This document shows positions 45,325-54,168 of a stretch of DNA of 64,000 nucleotides, piece after piece. Position 1 is the stretch's first letter. Each line of letters starts with the position of its first letter. A model generated the notes under the pieces. The model was not told the DNA's origin, ran no database searches, and worked only from the letters and a program-made list of their open reading frames with translations. Source of the stretch: Pseudomonadales bacterium (GTDB lineage Bacteria; Pseudomonadota; Gammaproteobacteria; Pseudomonadales; Halieaceae); assembly GCA_024234735.1 (NCBI GenBank), contig JACKNV010000003.1, positions 62,001-126,000 of the forward strand. The letters are read 5' to 3'. A program made the translations under genes and the position numbers.

Positions 45325-46284
45325 ATGAAGCCATTCGACCTACAGCCCCTGCTCGAGGGCAATCGCCGCGCCCTCGCCAAGGCCATCACCCTGGTCGAGA
45401 GCAAGCTGGATAGCCATCGCGAGCAGGCCCAGGATATTCTGGAGCAGGTGCTGCCCCACAGCGGCAACAGCATCCGTATCGGTATTACCGGCGTGCCCGG
45501 GGTTGGCAAGTCGACCTTTATCGAAGCCTTCGGGCTGTACCTGATCGGGCAGGGCAAGCGGGTGGCCGTGCTGGCGGTAGATCCCAGCTCACCGCTGGCC
45601 GGTGGCTCCATCCTCGGCGACAAGACCCGCATGGAAGAACTGTCGCGACGCGAGCAGGCCTTTATCCGCCCCTCGCCGTCGGAGGGCGCCCTGGGCGGTG
45701 TCGCCCAGAAGACCCGCGAGACCATGCTGTTGTGCGAGGCCGCCGGTTACGACGTTATTCTGGTGGAAACCGTGGGCGTCGGCCAGAGCGAGTACCAGGT
45801 GGCCGCAATGGTGGATTTTTTCATGGTGTTGATGTTGCCCGGTGGCGGTGACGAGCTGCAGGGTATCAAGAAGGGCATTCTCGAGCTGGCGGATGCGCTG
45901 GTCATCAACAAGGCCGATGGCGAAAGCGAAAACCTGGCCAGGCAGAGCAAGACCCACTACACCAGCGCCATGAACCTGTTGCGGCACACCAGTTTCTGGA
46001 CGCCACGGGTGATGACCTGCTCCGCGCTGAAATCGGTAAATATAGACGCCGTGTGGGGTATGGTACTGGACTACTATTTCAGGGCCGTGGAAGAGCAGGT
46101 GTTTGCGGCCAAGCGGTCCCGCCAGAATCTCGACTGGATGCGCCAGCTCGTACAGGAGATGATGCTGTTGCGCCTGACCAGCAATCCCAGGGTGAACGAC
46201 ATGTTGCCCAAGCTGGAGCAGCAGGTGGTGAACAATGAGACCACCCCCTACGCGGCGGCGCGCCTGATTATGGCGCAACTGTAG
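45325..46284 (+). CDS. meaB: Methylmalonyl-CoA mutase-associated GTPase MeaB
   Basis: A 319-residue SIMIBI-class G protein that loads or protects the cobalamin cofactor of methylmalonyl-CoA mutase. The P-loop is GVPGVGKS (about 56-63), followed by AVDPSSPLAGGSILGDKTRM, ETVGVGQSE and the guanine-specificity NKAD. It is the last gene of the propionate module and clearly distinct from the second MeaB-type gene at 49948-50967. Confidence 0.95.
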   Translation: MKPFDLQPLLEGNRRALAKAITLVESKLDSHREQAQDILEQVLPHSGNSIRIGITGVPGVGKSTFIEAFGLYLIGQGKRVAVLAVDPSSPLAGGSILGDKTRMEELSRREQAFIRPSPSEGALGGVAQKTRETMLLCEAAGYDVILVETVGVGQSEYQVAAMVDFFMVLMLPGGGDELQGIKKGILELADALVINKADGESENLARQSKTHYTSAMNLLRHTSFWTPRVMTCSALKSVNIDAVWGMVLDYYFRAVEEQVFAAKRSRQNLDWMRQLVQEMMLLRLTSNPRVNDMLPKLEQQVVNNETTPYAAARLIMAQL

Positions 46285-46300
46285 GCGGGCGGGGGCGATC

Positions 46301-46630
46301 GTGCGCTTCTATCCCCTCGAAAAGCTGATCAATCTTCACGACGACTACGCGCGCCAGTTCAAGATCGACAACCTCTACCTGCTGCTGATCCAGCGCGAGG
46401 GGGAGCGCTATTTGCTGGAGGGGCGCTGCCCCCACCGCGGCCACCCGCTGGACGTGGCGACCTTCAGCGAGGGGGTCCTCGAGTGCGCCCTGCACCACTA
46501 CCGGTTCGCCATGGCCGATGGTCGCCTGCTGCATGCCACCGAGGAGCCCTGCCGCGGGTTGCGCAGCTATGACGTGGTCTACCAGGGGAACGAGCTCGGG
46601 TTGATGCTGGAGGAAGAGCTGGAGCAATGA
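46301..46630 (+). CDS. Small Rieske [2Fe-2S] protein
   Basis: A 109-residue Rieske-fold protein with both cluster-binding pairs: CPH (Cys43, His45) and CALH (Cys62, His65). There is no transmembrane or oxygenase catalytic part, so it is a stand-alone ferredoxin-like electron carrier. It begins with GTG 46301 after a GGGGGCG stretch, 16 bases downstream of meaB, and is probably in the same transcript. The partner enzyme is unknown. Confidence 0.88.
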   Translation: MRFYPLEKLINLHDDYARQFKIDNLYLLLIQREGERYLLEGRCPHRGHPLDVATFSEGVLECALHHYRFAMADGRLLHATEEPCRGLRSYDVVYQGNELGLMLEEELEQ

Positions 46631-46643
46631 CGAGTGCAGTCGT

Positions 46644-47687
46644 TTGAGTGCTGAAAGCGGGGTTGCCGGCTGGCTGCGGGCAGTGAGCCGAACGGCCGGA
46701 GCGCGCCTGCGGCCCGGCTCGCTGTCACGGCTGGTGAGTCGGTTGCACCGCAAGCTGGACCTGCTGAGCCGGCGCATGGACCACTTGCGGGATGAGGGCG
46801 TCCGCCGCGAGCGCCAGTCCGTTGCCGTGGACAAGGGTACCCAGATTCTGTTGGCCCTCAAATACCGGGAGCTGGCTGCCAGCGGTGTAACCCTGCCTTT
46901 CAAGGAGGTTGAATTCCGAAATTTCTCCCAGTCGGGCGAGGACGGCATTCTCCTCTACCTGTTTTCCCTGGTCGGTACCACCAACCGCCGCGCGGTGGAG
47001 ATTTGCGCGGGGACCGGCTTTGAGTCCATCTGCGCCAACCTGATCACCCAGCACGGGTGGCACGCCCTGCTGGTGGACGGCAACGACCGCAATGTCAGCC
47101 AGGGCGTGCGCTTTTTCGCCGAACATCCGGACAGCTGTTTAAACGGGCCGGTCTATGTCAACAGCTGGGTGGACCGCGACAATGTCAACGACTTGCTGCT
47201 CGACCACGGTTTCGAAGGTGAGATCGATCTGCTGGCAGTGGATATCGATGGTATCGATTACTGGCTGTGGGAGGCCATTACCGCGATTTCGCCGCGGGTG
47301 GTGGTCGTGGAGGTCAACATGACCATGGCCGATGCATCGGTCACCGTGCCCTACAGCCCCGACTTCGAGGCCCGCTGGGTATCGCTGGCGGATGGCGTGG
47401 CGGCCGCCGGGCCCGCACCCGGCGGCGCGACGCGCAGCGATTATTTCAGCCGTTACGTCGTGTATACCGGTGCTTCGCTCCCGGCTTTCGTCAAGCTGGC
47501 CCGGCGCAAGGGATACCGCCTGGTGGGTACTAACTCCATAGGCTTCAACGCCATATTTTTGCGTGACGATGTCGGCGTCGAGTACTTTCCCGAAGTCAGT
47601 GCCGAGTCCTGTATCAATCACAGCGTAGGCGCCCACTCGCCCCGCGCCGTCGCCAGGCTTGGGGAATTTGCATGGGAGGAAGTGTGA
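46644..47687 (+). CDS. FkbM-like methyltransferase-fold protein
   Basis: A 347-residue protein. A basic N-terminal region (about 1-60) leads to a Rossmann-type fold with EFRNFSQSGEDGILLYLFS, AVEICAGTGFESICANLI, ALLVDGNDRNV, LLAVDIDGIDYWLW and VVVVEVNMT. This resembles FkbM-family SAM-dependent methyltransferases or proteins of that fold found with cell-surface glycan genes. The start is TTG 46644 with no strong ribosome site, so the true start could be internal, e.g. at MDHLRDEG. It lies 13 bases after the Rieske gene. Confidence 0.7.
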   Translation: MSAESGVAGWLRAVSRTAGARLRPGSLSRLVSRLHRKLDLLSRRMDHLRDEGVRRERQSVAVDKGTQILLALKYRELAASGVTLPFKEVEFRNFSQSGEDGILLYLFSLVGTTNRRAVEICAGTGFESICANLITQHGWHALLVDGNDRNVSQGVRFFAEHPDSCLNGPVYVNSWVDRDNVNDLLLDHGFEGEIDLLAVDIDGIDYWLWEAITAISPRVVVVEVNMTMADASVTVPYSPDFEARWVSLADGVAAAGPAPGGATRSDYFSRYVVYTGASLPAFVKLARRKGYRLVGTNSIGFNAIFLRDDVGVEYFPEVSAESCINHSVGAHSPRAVARLGEFAWEEV

Positions 47688-47733
47688 GCGCTGCTACACT
47701 GCCTGCGAGAGCCACCACCACCGAGGCAAGATC

Positions 47734-47970
47734 ATGGCATTTACAGCACCATCCATCGAACAGCTCAACCTGCTCCTGCAGTTCGACAGCGACAGCCTGG
47801 AGCGCGGTATCAAGGTGCATTCCAGTGCCCGCGCGGAAGTCATCGCCGCCTGCCGGGCCCTGCACGGCCTGGGCCTGGTCAGCCAGCCCGACGGTGGCTA
47901 CCTGACCGACGCCGGGGTCGAGGCACTGGAACATGTCCAGTCCCTGGCCGGGCTGCTGGGAGCGCGCTGA
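47734..47970 (+). CDS. TIGR02647 family protein
   Basis: A 78-residue protein matching the TIGR02647 family of pseudomonads and relatives: the start FTAPSIEQLNLLLQFDSDSLERGIKVH, then ACRALHGLGLVSQPDGGYLTDAG. It is probably a small winged-helix-like domain; no function is known. ATG 47734 gives the family's natural start; the longer frame from 47659 does not. A hairpin (GCCCCGG/CCGGGGC, 47983-48001) without T-run lies between it and the next convergent gene. Confidence 0.88.
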   Translation: MAFTAPSIEQLNLLLQFDSDSLERGIKVHSSARAEVIAACRALHGLGLVSQPDGGYLTDAGVEALEHVQSLAGLLGAR

Positions 47971-48013
47971 TCCAGGTGGGATGCCCCGGCGGGTCCGGGG
48001 CGGAAGAAAACCC

Positions 48014-48802
48014 TTATCTGATGGTTTGCCTCAGGTCCAGCATCGCGTCCGGGTTGACCTGGATCAGGCCGCGACGCGGCCGGTCCAGGTCGATGATGAG
48101 AAACACGATAAGGGTGATCAGCAACGACACCAGCACGACCGGGGCGACGATGCGCTTGCCGCTGAGGCCGCCCGAGTAACCCATCATGCCGCCTGCCGAG
48201 ATAAACACCACGAACAGCAGGAGCAGCACGGTTTCCGGCACGTGCATCCGCAGCAGGGCATTGCGCCTGCCCTGGGCGTCGATCACGTCGTTGAGCGACT
48301 TCACGAAAGCACCGCTGGTCACGGCGCGCGGGTCCTGATTGGTCGCCCGTACGGCGAGTGCCCACAACTGGTCCTGCAGCTCGGCGGTCTGGTGGTTGTG
48401 CCGCTCCCGCTCCTCGTGCCGGGTGATGTCGATGCTTCCCGTTTCGATGCGCAGGTCGATGTAGCGGTGCAGCAACTCCCTGGCCTCGGGCTGCTCCTGC
48501 GGCGGCAACAGCTGGACTTTCAGCAGGGCGGTACCGAGTGCATTGGCCTCGTCAATCAGGGCCATGCTCCGGCTGTCGTAGCGCTGCATCGCCATGCTGA
48601 AGGTAAACCCGAGCAGCAATGCCAGCAAACCCAGGATACTTGCCTGGATGGAGCCGGTCAGCGCCTTGATTTCGCTGTCGGTGTGCTCCTGGACGAAGCG
48701 GCCGATGCGAAACCCAACCTCATTGAACAGCACGATAACCAGAAACAGTACCGAGGCTATCAGTACACTGCTGTAGGGATAGAGAATCTCTGTTTCGCTC
48801 AT
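48014..48802 (-). CDS. Bestrophin-like DUF4239 membrane protein
   Basis: A 262-residue membrane protein with two N-terminal helices (VLIASVLFLVIVLFNEVGF; IQASILGLLALLLGFTFSMA) and two C-terminal helices (VLLLLFVVFISAGGMMGYSG; APVVLVSLLITLIVFLIIDL) around a charged helical middle. The sequence RPRRGLIQVNPDAMLDL at the C-terminus is the DUF4239 signature. The fold is proposed to be bestrophin-like, so an anion channel role is possible but not shown. Confidence 0.88.
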   Translation of the reverse strand: MSETEILYPYSSVLIASVLFLVIVLFNEVGFRIGRFVQEHTDSEIKALTGSIQASILGLLALLLGFTFSMAMQRYDSRSMALIDEANALGTALLKVQLLPPQEQPEARELLHRYIDLRIETGSIDITRHEERERHNHQTAELQDQLWALAVRATNQDPRAVTSGAFVKSLNDVIDAQGRRNALLRMHVPETVLLLLFVVFISAGGMMGYSGGLSGKRIVAPVVLVSLLITLIVFLIIDLDRPRRGLIQVNPDAMLDLRQTIR

Positions 48803-48911
48803 GGCTCGCGCCCGTGCCTCCCGTCAGGGGGTAAAAGGGGGCGCAACTATATTCCCCGGCGCGGCGGGGTACAAGACCGGCGGCCCGGGACATCCCGCGC
48901 CGCCCTGTTTT

Positions 48912-49961
48912 TCAGAAGCCGTAGAGCTTGCTGTACTCGGGGTCCTTGTCGGCAATCAGTCGGGCCAGGTCTACCATCACCTTGCACTGCTTCCAGGACG
49001 CGTCATCCTGCATCTTGCCATCGACCATTACCGCGCCGCTGCCGTCGGGCAGGGCCTCCAGTACGCGCTTGGCCCACACCACCTCATCGGCCGGGGGACT
49101 GAACACGGTCTTGGCGATCTCGATCTGGCTGGGGTGCAGCGACCAGGCGCCGACACAACCCATCAGGAAGGCGTTGCGGAACTGGTCCTCGCAGGCCAGT
49201 GGGTCGTCGATGGCACCGAAGGGGCCGTAAAAGGGCAGGGCGCCGACACTGACACAGGCGTCCACCATGCGGCCGATGGTGTAATGCCACAGGTCCTGGG
49301 CATGGGTGCCGCGCTCGGCTTCCGGGGCGGCCGGATCGGGGTCGTTGCGCACCAGGTAACCGGGATGGCCGCCGCCTATGCGGGTGGTTTTCATTCTCCG
49401 TGAGGCCGCCAGGTCCGCGGGCCCCAGGCTCATCCCCTGGATGCGCGGACTGGCATTGGCGATCTCCTCGACGTTGGCCACGCCCAGGGCGGTCTCCAGG
49501 ATGCAGTGCAGCAGGATGGGCCGTTGCAGTCCCGCCCTGGCCTCCAGCTGCGCAATCAACTGGTCGGCGTAGTGGATATCCCAGGGGCCCTGCACTTTGG
49601 GCAGCATGATGACGTCGATCCTGTCGCCCACCTCGGTAACGATGCGGGTCACGTCGTCCAGGAACCAGGGGCTGTCCAGGCTGTTTACCCGGGTCCACAG
49701 CTGGGTGTCGCCGAAGTCGTTGTCCCGGGCGATGTTGATCAGGCCTTCACGCGCGGCCTCCTTGTTGTCGATCGCCACCGCGTCTTCCATGTTGCCCAGC
49801 AGAATGTCCACCTTGCTGGCGATGGACGGTGCCTTTTCCGCCATTTTGGGATTGCTGGGGTCGAAGAAGTGGATCATCCGCGACGGCCGCACCGGGATGT
49901 CGCGCATGGGAGCCGGTGCTCCCAGCGCCAGGGGCTTGAAGAAATCTCTAGGACTGCGCAT
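48912..49961 (-). CDS. mcl1: L-malyl-CoA/beta-methylmalyl-CoA lyase
   Basis: A 349-residue HpcH/HpaI-citrate lyase family enzyme. From memory of the Chloroflexus trifunctional malyl/methylmalyl/citramalyl-CoA lyase, nearly every block agrees: FFKPLALGAPAPMRDIPVRPSR, GNMEDAV, VIMLPKVQGPWDIHY, SLGPADLAASRRMKTTR, DLWHYTIGRMVD and KMQDDASWKQ. In the ethylmalonyl-CoA pathway it cleaves beta-methylmalyl-CoA to glyoxylate and propionyl-CoA and condenses glyoxylate with acetyl-CoA. ATG 49961 follows AAGGAGGT; the open frame beyond is unrelated. Its start overlaps the upstream GTPase gene by 14 bases. Confidence 0.93.
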   Translation of the reverse strand: MRSPRDFFKPLALGAPAPMRDIPVRPSRMIHFFDPSNPKMAEKAPSIASKVDILLGNMEDAVAIDNKEAAREGLINIARDNDFGDTQLWTRVNSLDSPWFLDDVTRIVTEVGDRIDVIMLPKVQGPWDIHYADQLIAQLEARAGLQRPILLHCILETALGVANVEEIANASPRIQGMSLGPADLAASRRMKTTRIGGGHPGYLVRNDPDPAAPEAERGTHAQDLWHYTIGRMVDACVSVGALPFYGPFGAIDDPLACEDQFRNAFLMGCVGAWSLHPSQIEIAKTVFSPPADEVVWAKRVLEALPDGSGAVMVDGKMQDDASWKQCKVMVDLARLIADKDPEYSKLYGF

Positions 49962-50967
49962 GGTCGGTATTACCTCCTTCAGGGTAAGTCGGATTGAGCA
50001 GGCATTGCCTGAATGCCTGGTACTGGTCCAGCAGCGACTGGTGCTCGGCGACCAGCCGCGCGGCGAGGGTGTTTTCACCCCCCAGCCGGGCAATGCCGTG
50101 GGTGCCGAACTCCTGCTGCAGGCGCTTGATAATCCAGTGCGCCTGGTAGCTGCGCCGGCGGGTGTCCAGCTGCCCGTCGCGCAGCAGTATTGCATGATGT
50201 TGCGCCAGGGTGTCAGCCAGGGCCTCGATGCCGGTGCCGTTGGCGGCGCTGGTCGACAGTACCGGGACCTGCCAGTTGCCGTCGCGGTGGCTGCGCCCCA
50301 GGGCATTGCCCAGTTCGGCGAGGGTGCGCCTGGCAACCGCGCCCATGTCCTCCTTGTTCACCACCAGCACGTGGGGCACCTCGAGGATACCAGCCTTGAG
50401 GAACTGCACGCTGTCCCCCGACCCGGGCTGGGCGACGAAGCAGGTGGTATCGGCCATGCGCGACACGTCGATCTCTCGCTGGCCGACGCCCACGGTCTCG
50501 ATCATTACCACGTCGCAGGCTGCCAGCATCACCAGGCTCATGGGCCAGACCTCGGCGCTGAGGCCGCCGAACTCGCCGCGGCAGGCCAGCGAGCGGACGA
50601 ACACCCCCTCGTCGGTATCGCTGGTCTGCATGCGCAGCCGGTCGCCCAGCAGGGCGCCGCCGGTCAGCGGGCTGGAAGGGTCCACCGCCAGCACGCCGAC
50701 CCCCAGGCCACGCTGGCGCCACACCCGGATCAGGGCGGCACTGAGCGTTGACTTGCCGGCGCCGGGCGGCCCGGTCATGCCTATCAGGTGGCTGTCGCGC
50801 TGGAAGTCGCCGGACTGCAGCCGCGCCAGCAGGTCCGTCGCCAGTTGACGGGCAGCGGGGCGCCGGTCGTCGAGCAGGTTGAGTGCCCGGGCCAGCGCGG
50901 GGCGTTCGCCGCGCGCCACCGCGACGGCCAGTTCCGCAGCCTTGTCGCCCAGAGCCGCTCGCTCCAT
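49948..50967 (-). CDS. Second MeaB/ArgK-type GTPase (chaperone of ethylmalonyl-CoA mutase)
   Basis: A 339-residue SIMIBI G protein with GPPGAGKS (66-73), AVDPSSPLTGGALLGDR, ETVGVGQRE and NKED. It is a paralogue of the MeaB at 45325-46284 but differs throughout, including the specificity motif (NKED versus NKAD). It sits seven bases after the ethylmalonyl-CoA mutase gene and overlaps the lyase gene, so it most likely services that mutase. The assignment to a particular mutase is from position. Confidence 0.9.
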   Translation of the reverse strand: MERAALGDKAAELAVAVARGERPALARALNLLDDRRPAARQLATDLLARLQSGDFQRDSHLIGMTGPPGAGKSTLSAALIRVWRQRGLGVGVLAVDPSSPLTGGALLGDRLRMQTSDTDEGVFVRSLACRGEFGGLSAEVWPMSLVMLAACDVVMIETVGVGQREIDVSRMADTTCFVAQPGSGDSVQFLKAGILEVPHVLVVNKEDMGAVARRTLAELGNALGRSHRDGNWQVPVLSTSAANGTGIEALADTLAQHHAILLRDGQLDTRRRSYQAHWIIKRLQQEFGTHGIARLGGENTLAARLVAEHQSLLDQYQAFRQCLLNPTYPEGGNTDHAQS

Positions 50968-50974
50968 GAAAGGG

Positions 50975-52975
50975 TCAGGCCAGCGGCTCGAGGCCGTTGT
51001 GCTGGCGAATGATGGTCACCATCTGGTCCATGATAGCGTTCATGTCCACGTCCTTGGGCGTGAACACCGCCTGCACGCCCTGCGCGCGCAATTGCGCGGC
51101 ATCGTCCTCGGGGATGATGCCGCCGATTACCAGTGGCAGGTCCTGGGCGCCGATGGCGGCCAGTTGGTCGCGGATATCCGCGACCAGTTCCATGTGGCTG
51201 CCGGACAGGACCGACAGGCCGATGAGGTGTACGCCTTCCTCCTGCGCTGCCCGGGCGATCTGTCCTGGGGTCAGGCGGATGCCCTCGTAGACGATCTCGA
51301 AACCCGCATCGCGGCCCTTGACGGCAATCTGCTCGGCGCCGTTGCTGTGGCCGTCCAGCCCCGGCTTGCCGATCAGCAGGCGCAGCGGGCGGCCCAGTTC
51401 CTCGCCCGTGGCCCGCACCCGTTCCCTCACCGCCTCCAGCGCCGGGGAATCGGCCTGCCCGGCCATGGCGATATCGATTCCGGTGGGAGCGCGATACTCG
51501 CCGAATACCTCGCGCAGGACCTCGCTCCACTCCCCGGTGGTGACGCCCACCCGGGCGCAGGCGATGGAGGCGGGCATGATGTTGTCGCCCTCGACCGCCG
51601 CCCGGCGCAGTTCCGCCAGGGCCGCCTCGACCGCGCCCTGGTCGCGGCCGGCGCGAAAGGCCTGCAGGGCCGCAATCTGGTCGTGCTCGGCCTGCACGTC
51701 CACCTTCATGATGCCCGAGTCCGCGCCCCCGGTGAGGGGTGACTCCGCGGTCTGGGTGTAGCAGTTGACCCCGACGATCTGCAGTGCCCCGCTCTCGATA
51801 TCGCGCATGCGCCGGGTGTGGCTCTTCACCAGTTCGCGTTTGACGTAGCCGCTCTCGATGGCCTGTACCATGCCGCCCTGCTCGGCGATACGGGCCATTT
51901 CCTGCTCGGCACCGGCGATCAGTTCCTGTACCTTGGCCTCGACCACGGGCGAGCCGTCCAGCAGGTCGCCGTACTCGAGCAGGTCGGTTTCCAGGGCGAG
52001 TACCTGTTGCATGCGCAGCGCCCACTGCTGGTCCCAGGGACGCGGCAGCCCCAGCGCCTCGTTCCAGGCCGGCAGCTGGATCGCTCGCGCCCGGGCGTTC
52101 TTCGACAGGGTAACTGCCAGCATTTCCAGCACGATGCGCTGTACGTTGTTTTCCGGCTGGGATTCGGTGAGCCCCAGGGAGTTGACCTGCACGCCATAGC
52201 GAAAGCGCCGCTGTTTTTCCTCGGTGACGCCGTAGCGCTCTGCCGCCAGTTGCTCCCACATGCGGCCGAAAGCGCGCATCTTGCAGGTTTCCTCCACGAA
52301 GCGGATACCGGCGTTGACGAAAAAGGAAATGCGCCCGACCACTGCGGCAAAACGCTCCGCCGGCACCTGGCCGGAATCGCGCACCGCGTCGAGAATGGCG
52401 ATGGCGGTCGACAGCGCGTAAGCCAGTTCCTGGGTGGGGGTGGCCCCGGCCTCCTGCAGGTGGTAGCTGCAGATATTGGTGGGGTTCCACTTGGGAATAT
52501 TGTCAACGGTGTAGGTGATCAGGTCCGTGGTGAGGCGCACCGAGGGGCCGGGGGGGAAGATGTAGGTGCCGCGGGACAGGTACTCCTTGAGCACATCGTT
52601 CTGGGTGGTGCCCTGCAGTACGGCGGGGTCGGCGCCCTGCTTTTCCGCCACTGCCACGTACAGCGCCAGCAGCCAGGGGGCGGTGGCGTTGATGGTCATG
52701 GAGGTGTTCATCTGGTCCAGCGGGATCGCCTCGAACAGGGCTTCCATGTCGCCGATGTGGTCGATGGGAACGCCCACTTTGCCCACCTCGCCCCTGGCCA
52801 GTGGGTGGTCCGAGTCGTAACCGGTCTGGGTGGGCAGGTCGAAGGCCACCGAGAGCCCGGTCTGGCCCTTGCTCAGGTTCATCCGGTACAGCTCGTTGGA
52901 GGCCTTCGCGGAAGAGTGGCCCGAGTAGGTGCGCATCAGCCACGGGCGGTCGCGCTTGACGGTTTCCTGGCTCAC
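50975..52975 (-). CDS. ecm: Ethylmalonyl-CoA mutase (MeaA)
   Basis: A 666-residue B12-dependent mutase converting (2R)-ethylmalonyl-CoA to (2S)-methylsuccinyl-CoA. Its N-terminus (RDRPWLMRTYSGHSSAKASNELYR; QTGLSVAFDLPTQTGYDSDH) is the MeaA form and not that of methylmalonyl-CoA mutase, which lies elsewhere in this window. The cobalamin domain has DGHSNG with ligand His at about 543. GTG 52975 is preceded by GAGGAC. Genes for mesaconyl-CoA hydratase, methylsuccinyl-CoA dehydrogenase and the lyase flank it in one direction, confirming the pathway. Confidence 0.94.
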   Translation of the reverse strand: MSQETVKRDRPWLMRTYSGHSSAKASNELYRMNLSKGQTGLSVAFDLPTQTGYDSDHPLARGEVGKVGVPIDHIGDMEALFEAIPLDQMNTSMTINATAPWLLALYVAVAEKQGADPAVLQGTTQNDVLKEYLSRGTYIFPPGPSVRLTTDLITYTVDNIPKWNPTNICSYHLQEAGATPTQELAYALSTAIAILDAVRDSGQVPAERFAAVVGRISFFVNAGIRFVEETCKMRAFGRMWEQLAAERYGVTEEKQRRFRYGVQVNSLGLTESQPENNVQRIVLEMLAVTLSKNARARAIQLPAWNEALGLPRPWDQQWALRMQQVLALETDLLEYGDLLDGSPVVEAKVQELIAGAEQEMARIAEQGGMVQAIESGYVKRELVKSHTRRMRDIESGALQIVGVNCYTQTAESPLTGGADSGIMKVDVQAEHDQIAALQAFRAGRDQGAVEAALAELRRAAVEGDNIMPASIACARVGVTTGEWSEVLREVFGEYRAPTGIDIAMAGQADSPALEAVRERVRATGEELGRPLRLLIGKPGLDGHSNGAEQIAVKGRDAGFEIVYEGIRLTPGQIARAAQEEGVHLIGLSVLSGSHMELVADIRDQLAAIGAQDLPLVIGGIIPEDDAAQLRAQGVQAVFTPKDVDMNAIMDQMVTIIRQHNGLEPLA

Positions 52976-52985
52976 AGTAATGTCC

Positions 52986-54158
52986 TCAGCGGGGGCGGCG
53001 CCTGATCAGCAGGCGGCGCTCGATTTCAAATATCTTGGCGGGAATCTTGTCCTTGCCCAGGGCGCGCTTGCTGTCTTCCTTGAGGAACAGGTCGGCACCG
53101 TACTCCTCCAGCGCGGCGGCGGCGGAGATGTTTTTCACCCCGATCAGCTGCATGGTCACGATCCCGTAGTCGCCGATGCCGGGGGCGTCCTCCACCGCCA
53201 GGATGCGGGTGAGGGCGCCAACGGTGTCGCCGGCGGAGGCTGGCTGGGTGTGGTAACCCTCGGTGAAACCCAGTTCCCACAGGGCGTGTTCGCTGACATC
53301 GCGACTGGCCAGCCCTTCCAGCCAGGCGAACACCAGGCCGCCGTAGACGATTGGCTCGCCGCTCATCTTGCCCGACAGGCCGCTGGAGTACACCCGGTCG
53401 AAGTGCAGGGGATGACTGTTGCCCACCAGATAGGTGAGGGCCATGTGTTCCTCGGTGATGGTGCGGCCGTTGGCGTGCACGATGATATCCCCGGGGACAA
53501 AATCCTCGAAGTAGGTGTTGGGGCCGGTGAGGCCCCTGCCGTAGTCGCCCTGTGCCTGGGGCAGGTGCGCGCTGGGTTTGTCCTCGCCGGGGAAGGGCAC
53601 GCTGGCTTTCGCCGCCGGGGTGGTGGGCAGGCGATCGCCGCGCCAGGCCACCATGATCTTGCGCTCGTACTGCAGCACCACCTCATCGTCCTGGTTGACG
53701 CTGACCGTGCGGATCAGGGCGATGCCGGGTTTGTCCGGGCCGCGGTCCTTGCGCTCCAGTACCTTGGTGAAGGCGCGCAGCGTGTCACCGGGGTAAACCG
53801 CTCGCAGGAATTGCACCTGGTAGTAGCCCAGGTTGGCAATGGCCTTCTCGGAGTCGTTCTGCACGCCCAGCGACAGGGTGACGTTGAAGACCATCTGCGG
53901 GCTGGCGGGCAGGTCCCGGAAGCCGTGGGCCCGGGCGTACTCCAGGTTGAGGTACAGCGGGTTGGCCTGCATGTAGGTACGGGCGAAATCCAGCATGTTG
54001 GCGCGCTCGAAGGTGAACCCCCGGGGGTGCTCGAACACCTGGCCGGGGTCCAGTTCGTCGAGGTAGCGCCCGTACTGTGGCCGCCGGCTGCGCTCCAGGT
54101 TCACTTCGATATCCGCGGCGATCTCCGCTTGCGGAGCGAGAGGCAGGGTCAGGGTCAT
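52986..54158 (-). CDS. mch: Mesaconyl-CoA hydratase (double MaoC fold)
   Basis: A 390-residue tandem hot-dog (MaoC) hydratase converting mesaconyl-CoA to beta-methylmalyl-CoA. The first repeat (ELDPGQVFEHPRGFTFERANMLDFARTY, IANLGYYQVQF) and second repeat (TYFEDFVPGDIIVHANGRTITEEHMALTY, GNSHPLHFD, IVYGGLVFAW) follow the Mch pattern. GAGGAT precedes ATG 54158. It lies between mcd (10 bases upstream) and ecm (10 bases downstream). Without this context it would be called only a MaoC dehydratase. Confidence 0.88.
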   Translation of the reverse strand: MTLTLPLAPQAEIAADIEVNLERSRRPQYGRYLDELDPGQVFEHPRGFTFERANMLDFARTYMQANPLYLNLEYARAHGFRDLPASPQMVFNVTLSLGVQNDSEKAIANLGYYQVQFLRAVYPGDTLRAFTKVLERKDRGPDKPGIALIRTVSVNQDDEVVLQYERKIMVAWRGDRLPTTPAAKASVPFPGEDKPSAHLPQAQGDYGRGLTGPNTYFEDFVPGDIIVHANGRTITEEHMALTYLVGNSHPLHFDRVYSSGLSGKMSGEPIVYGGLVFAWLEGLASRDVSEHALWELGFTEGYHTQPASAGDTVGALTRILAVEDAPGIGDYGIVTMQLIGVKNISAAAALEEYGADLFLKEDSKRALGKDKIPAKIFEIERRLLIRRRPR

Positions 54159-54168
54159 GGGGGGATCC

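Noticed and set aside
47983..48001. GCCCCGG/CCGGGGC hairpin as a terminator
   Set aside because: No T-run on either strand; it is just a GC hairpin between convergent genes.
50784..52490. 568-codon open frame inside ecm on the same strand, other frame
   Set aside because: Overlaps the ethylmalonyl-CoA mutase gene completely; its translation is repetitive Arg/Gly/Pro with no motif.
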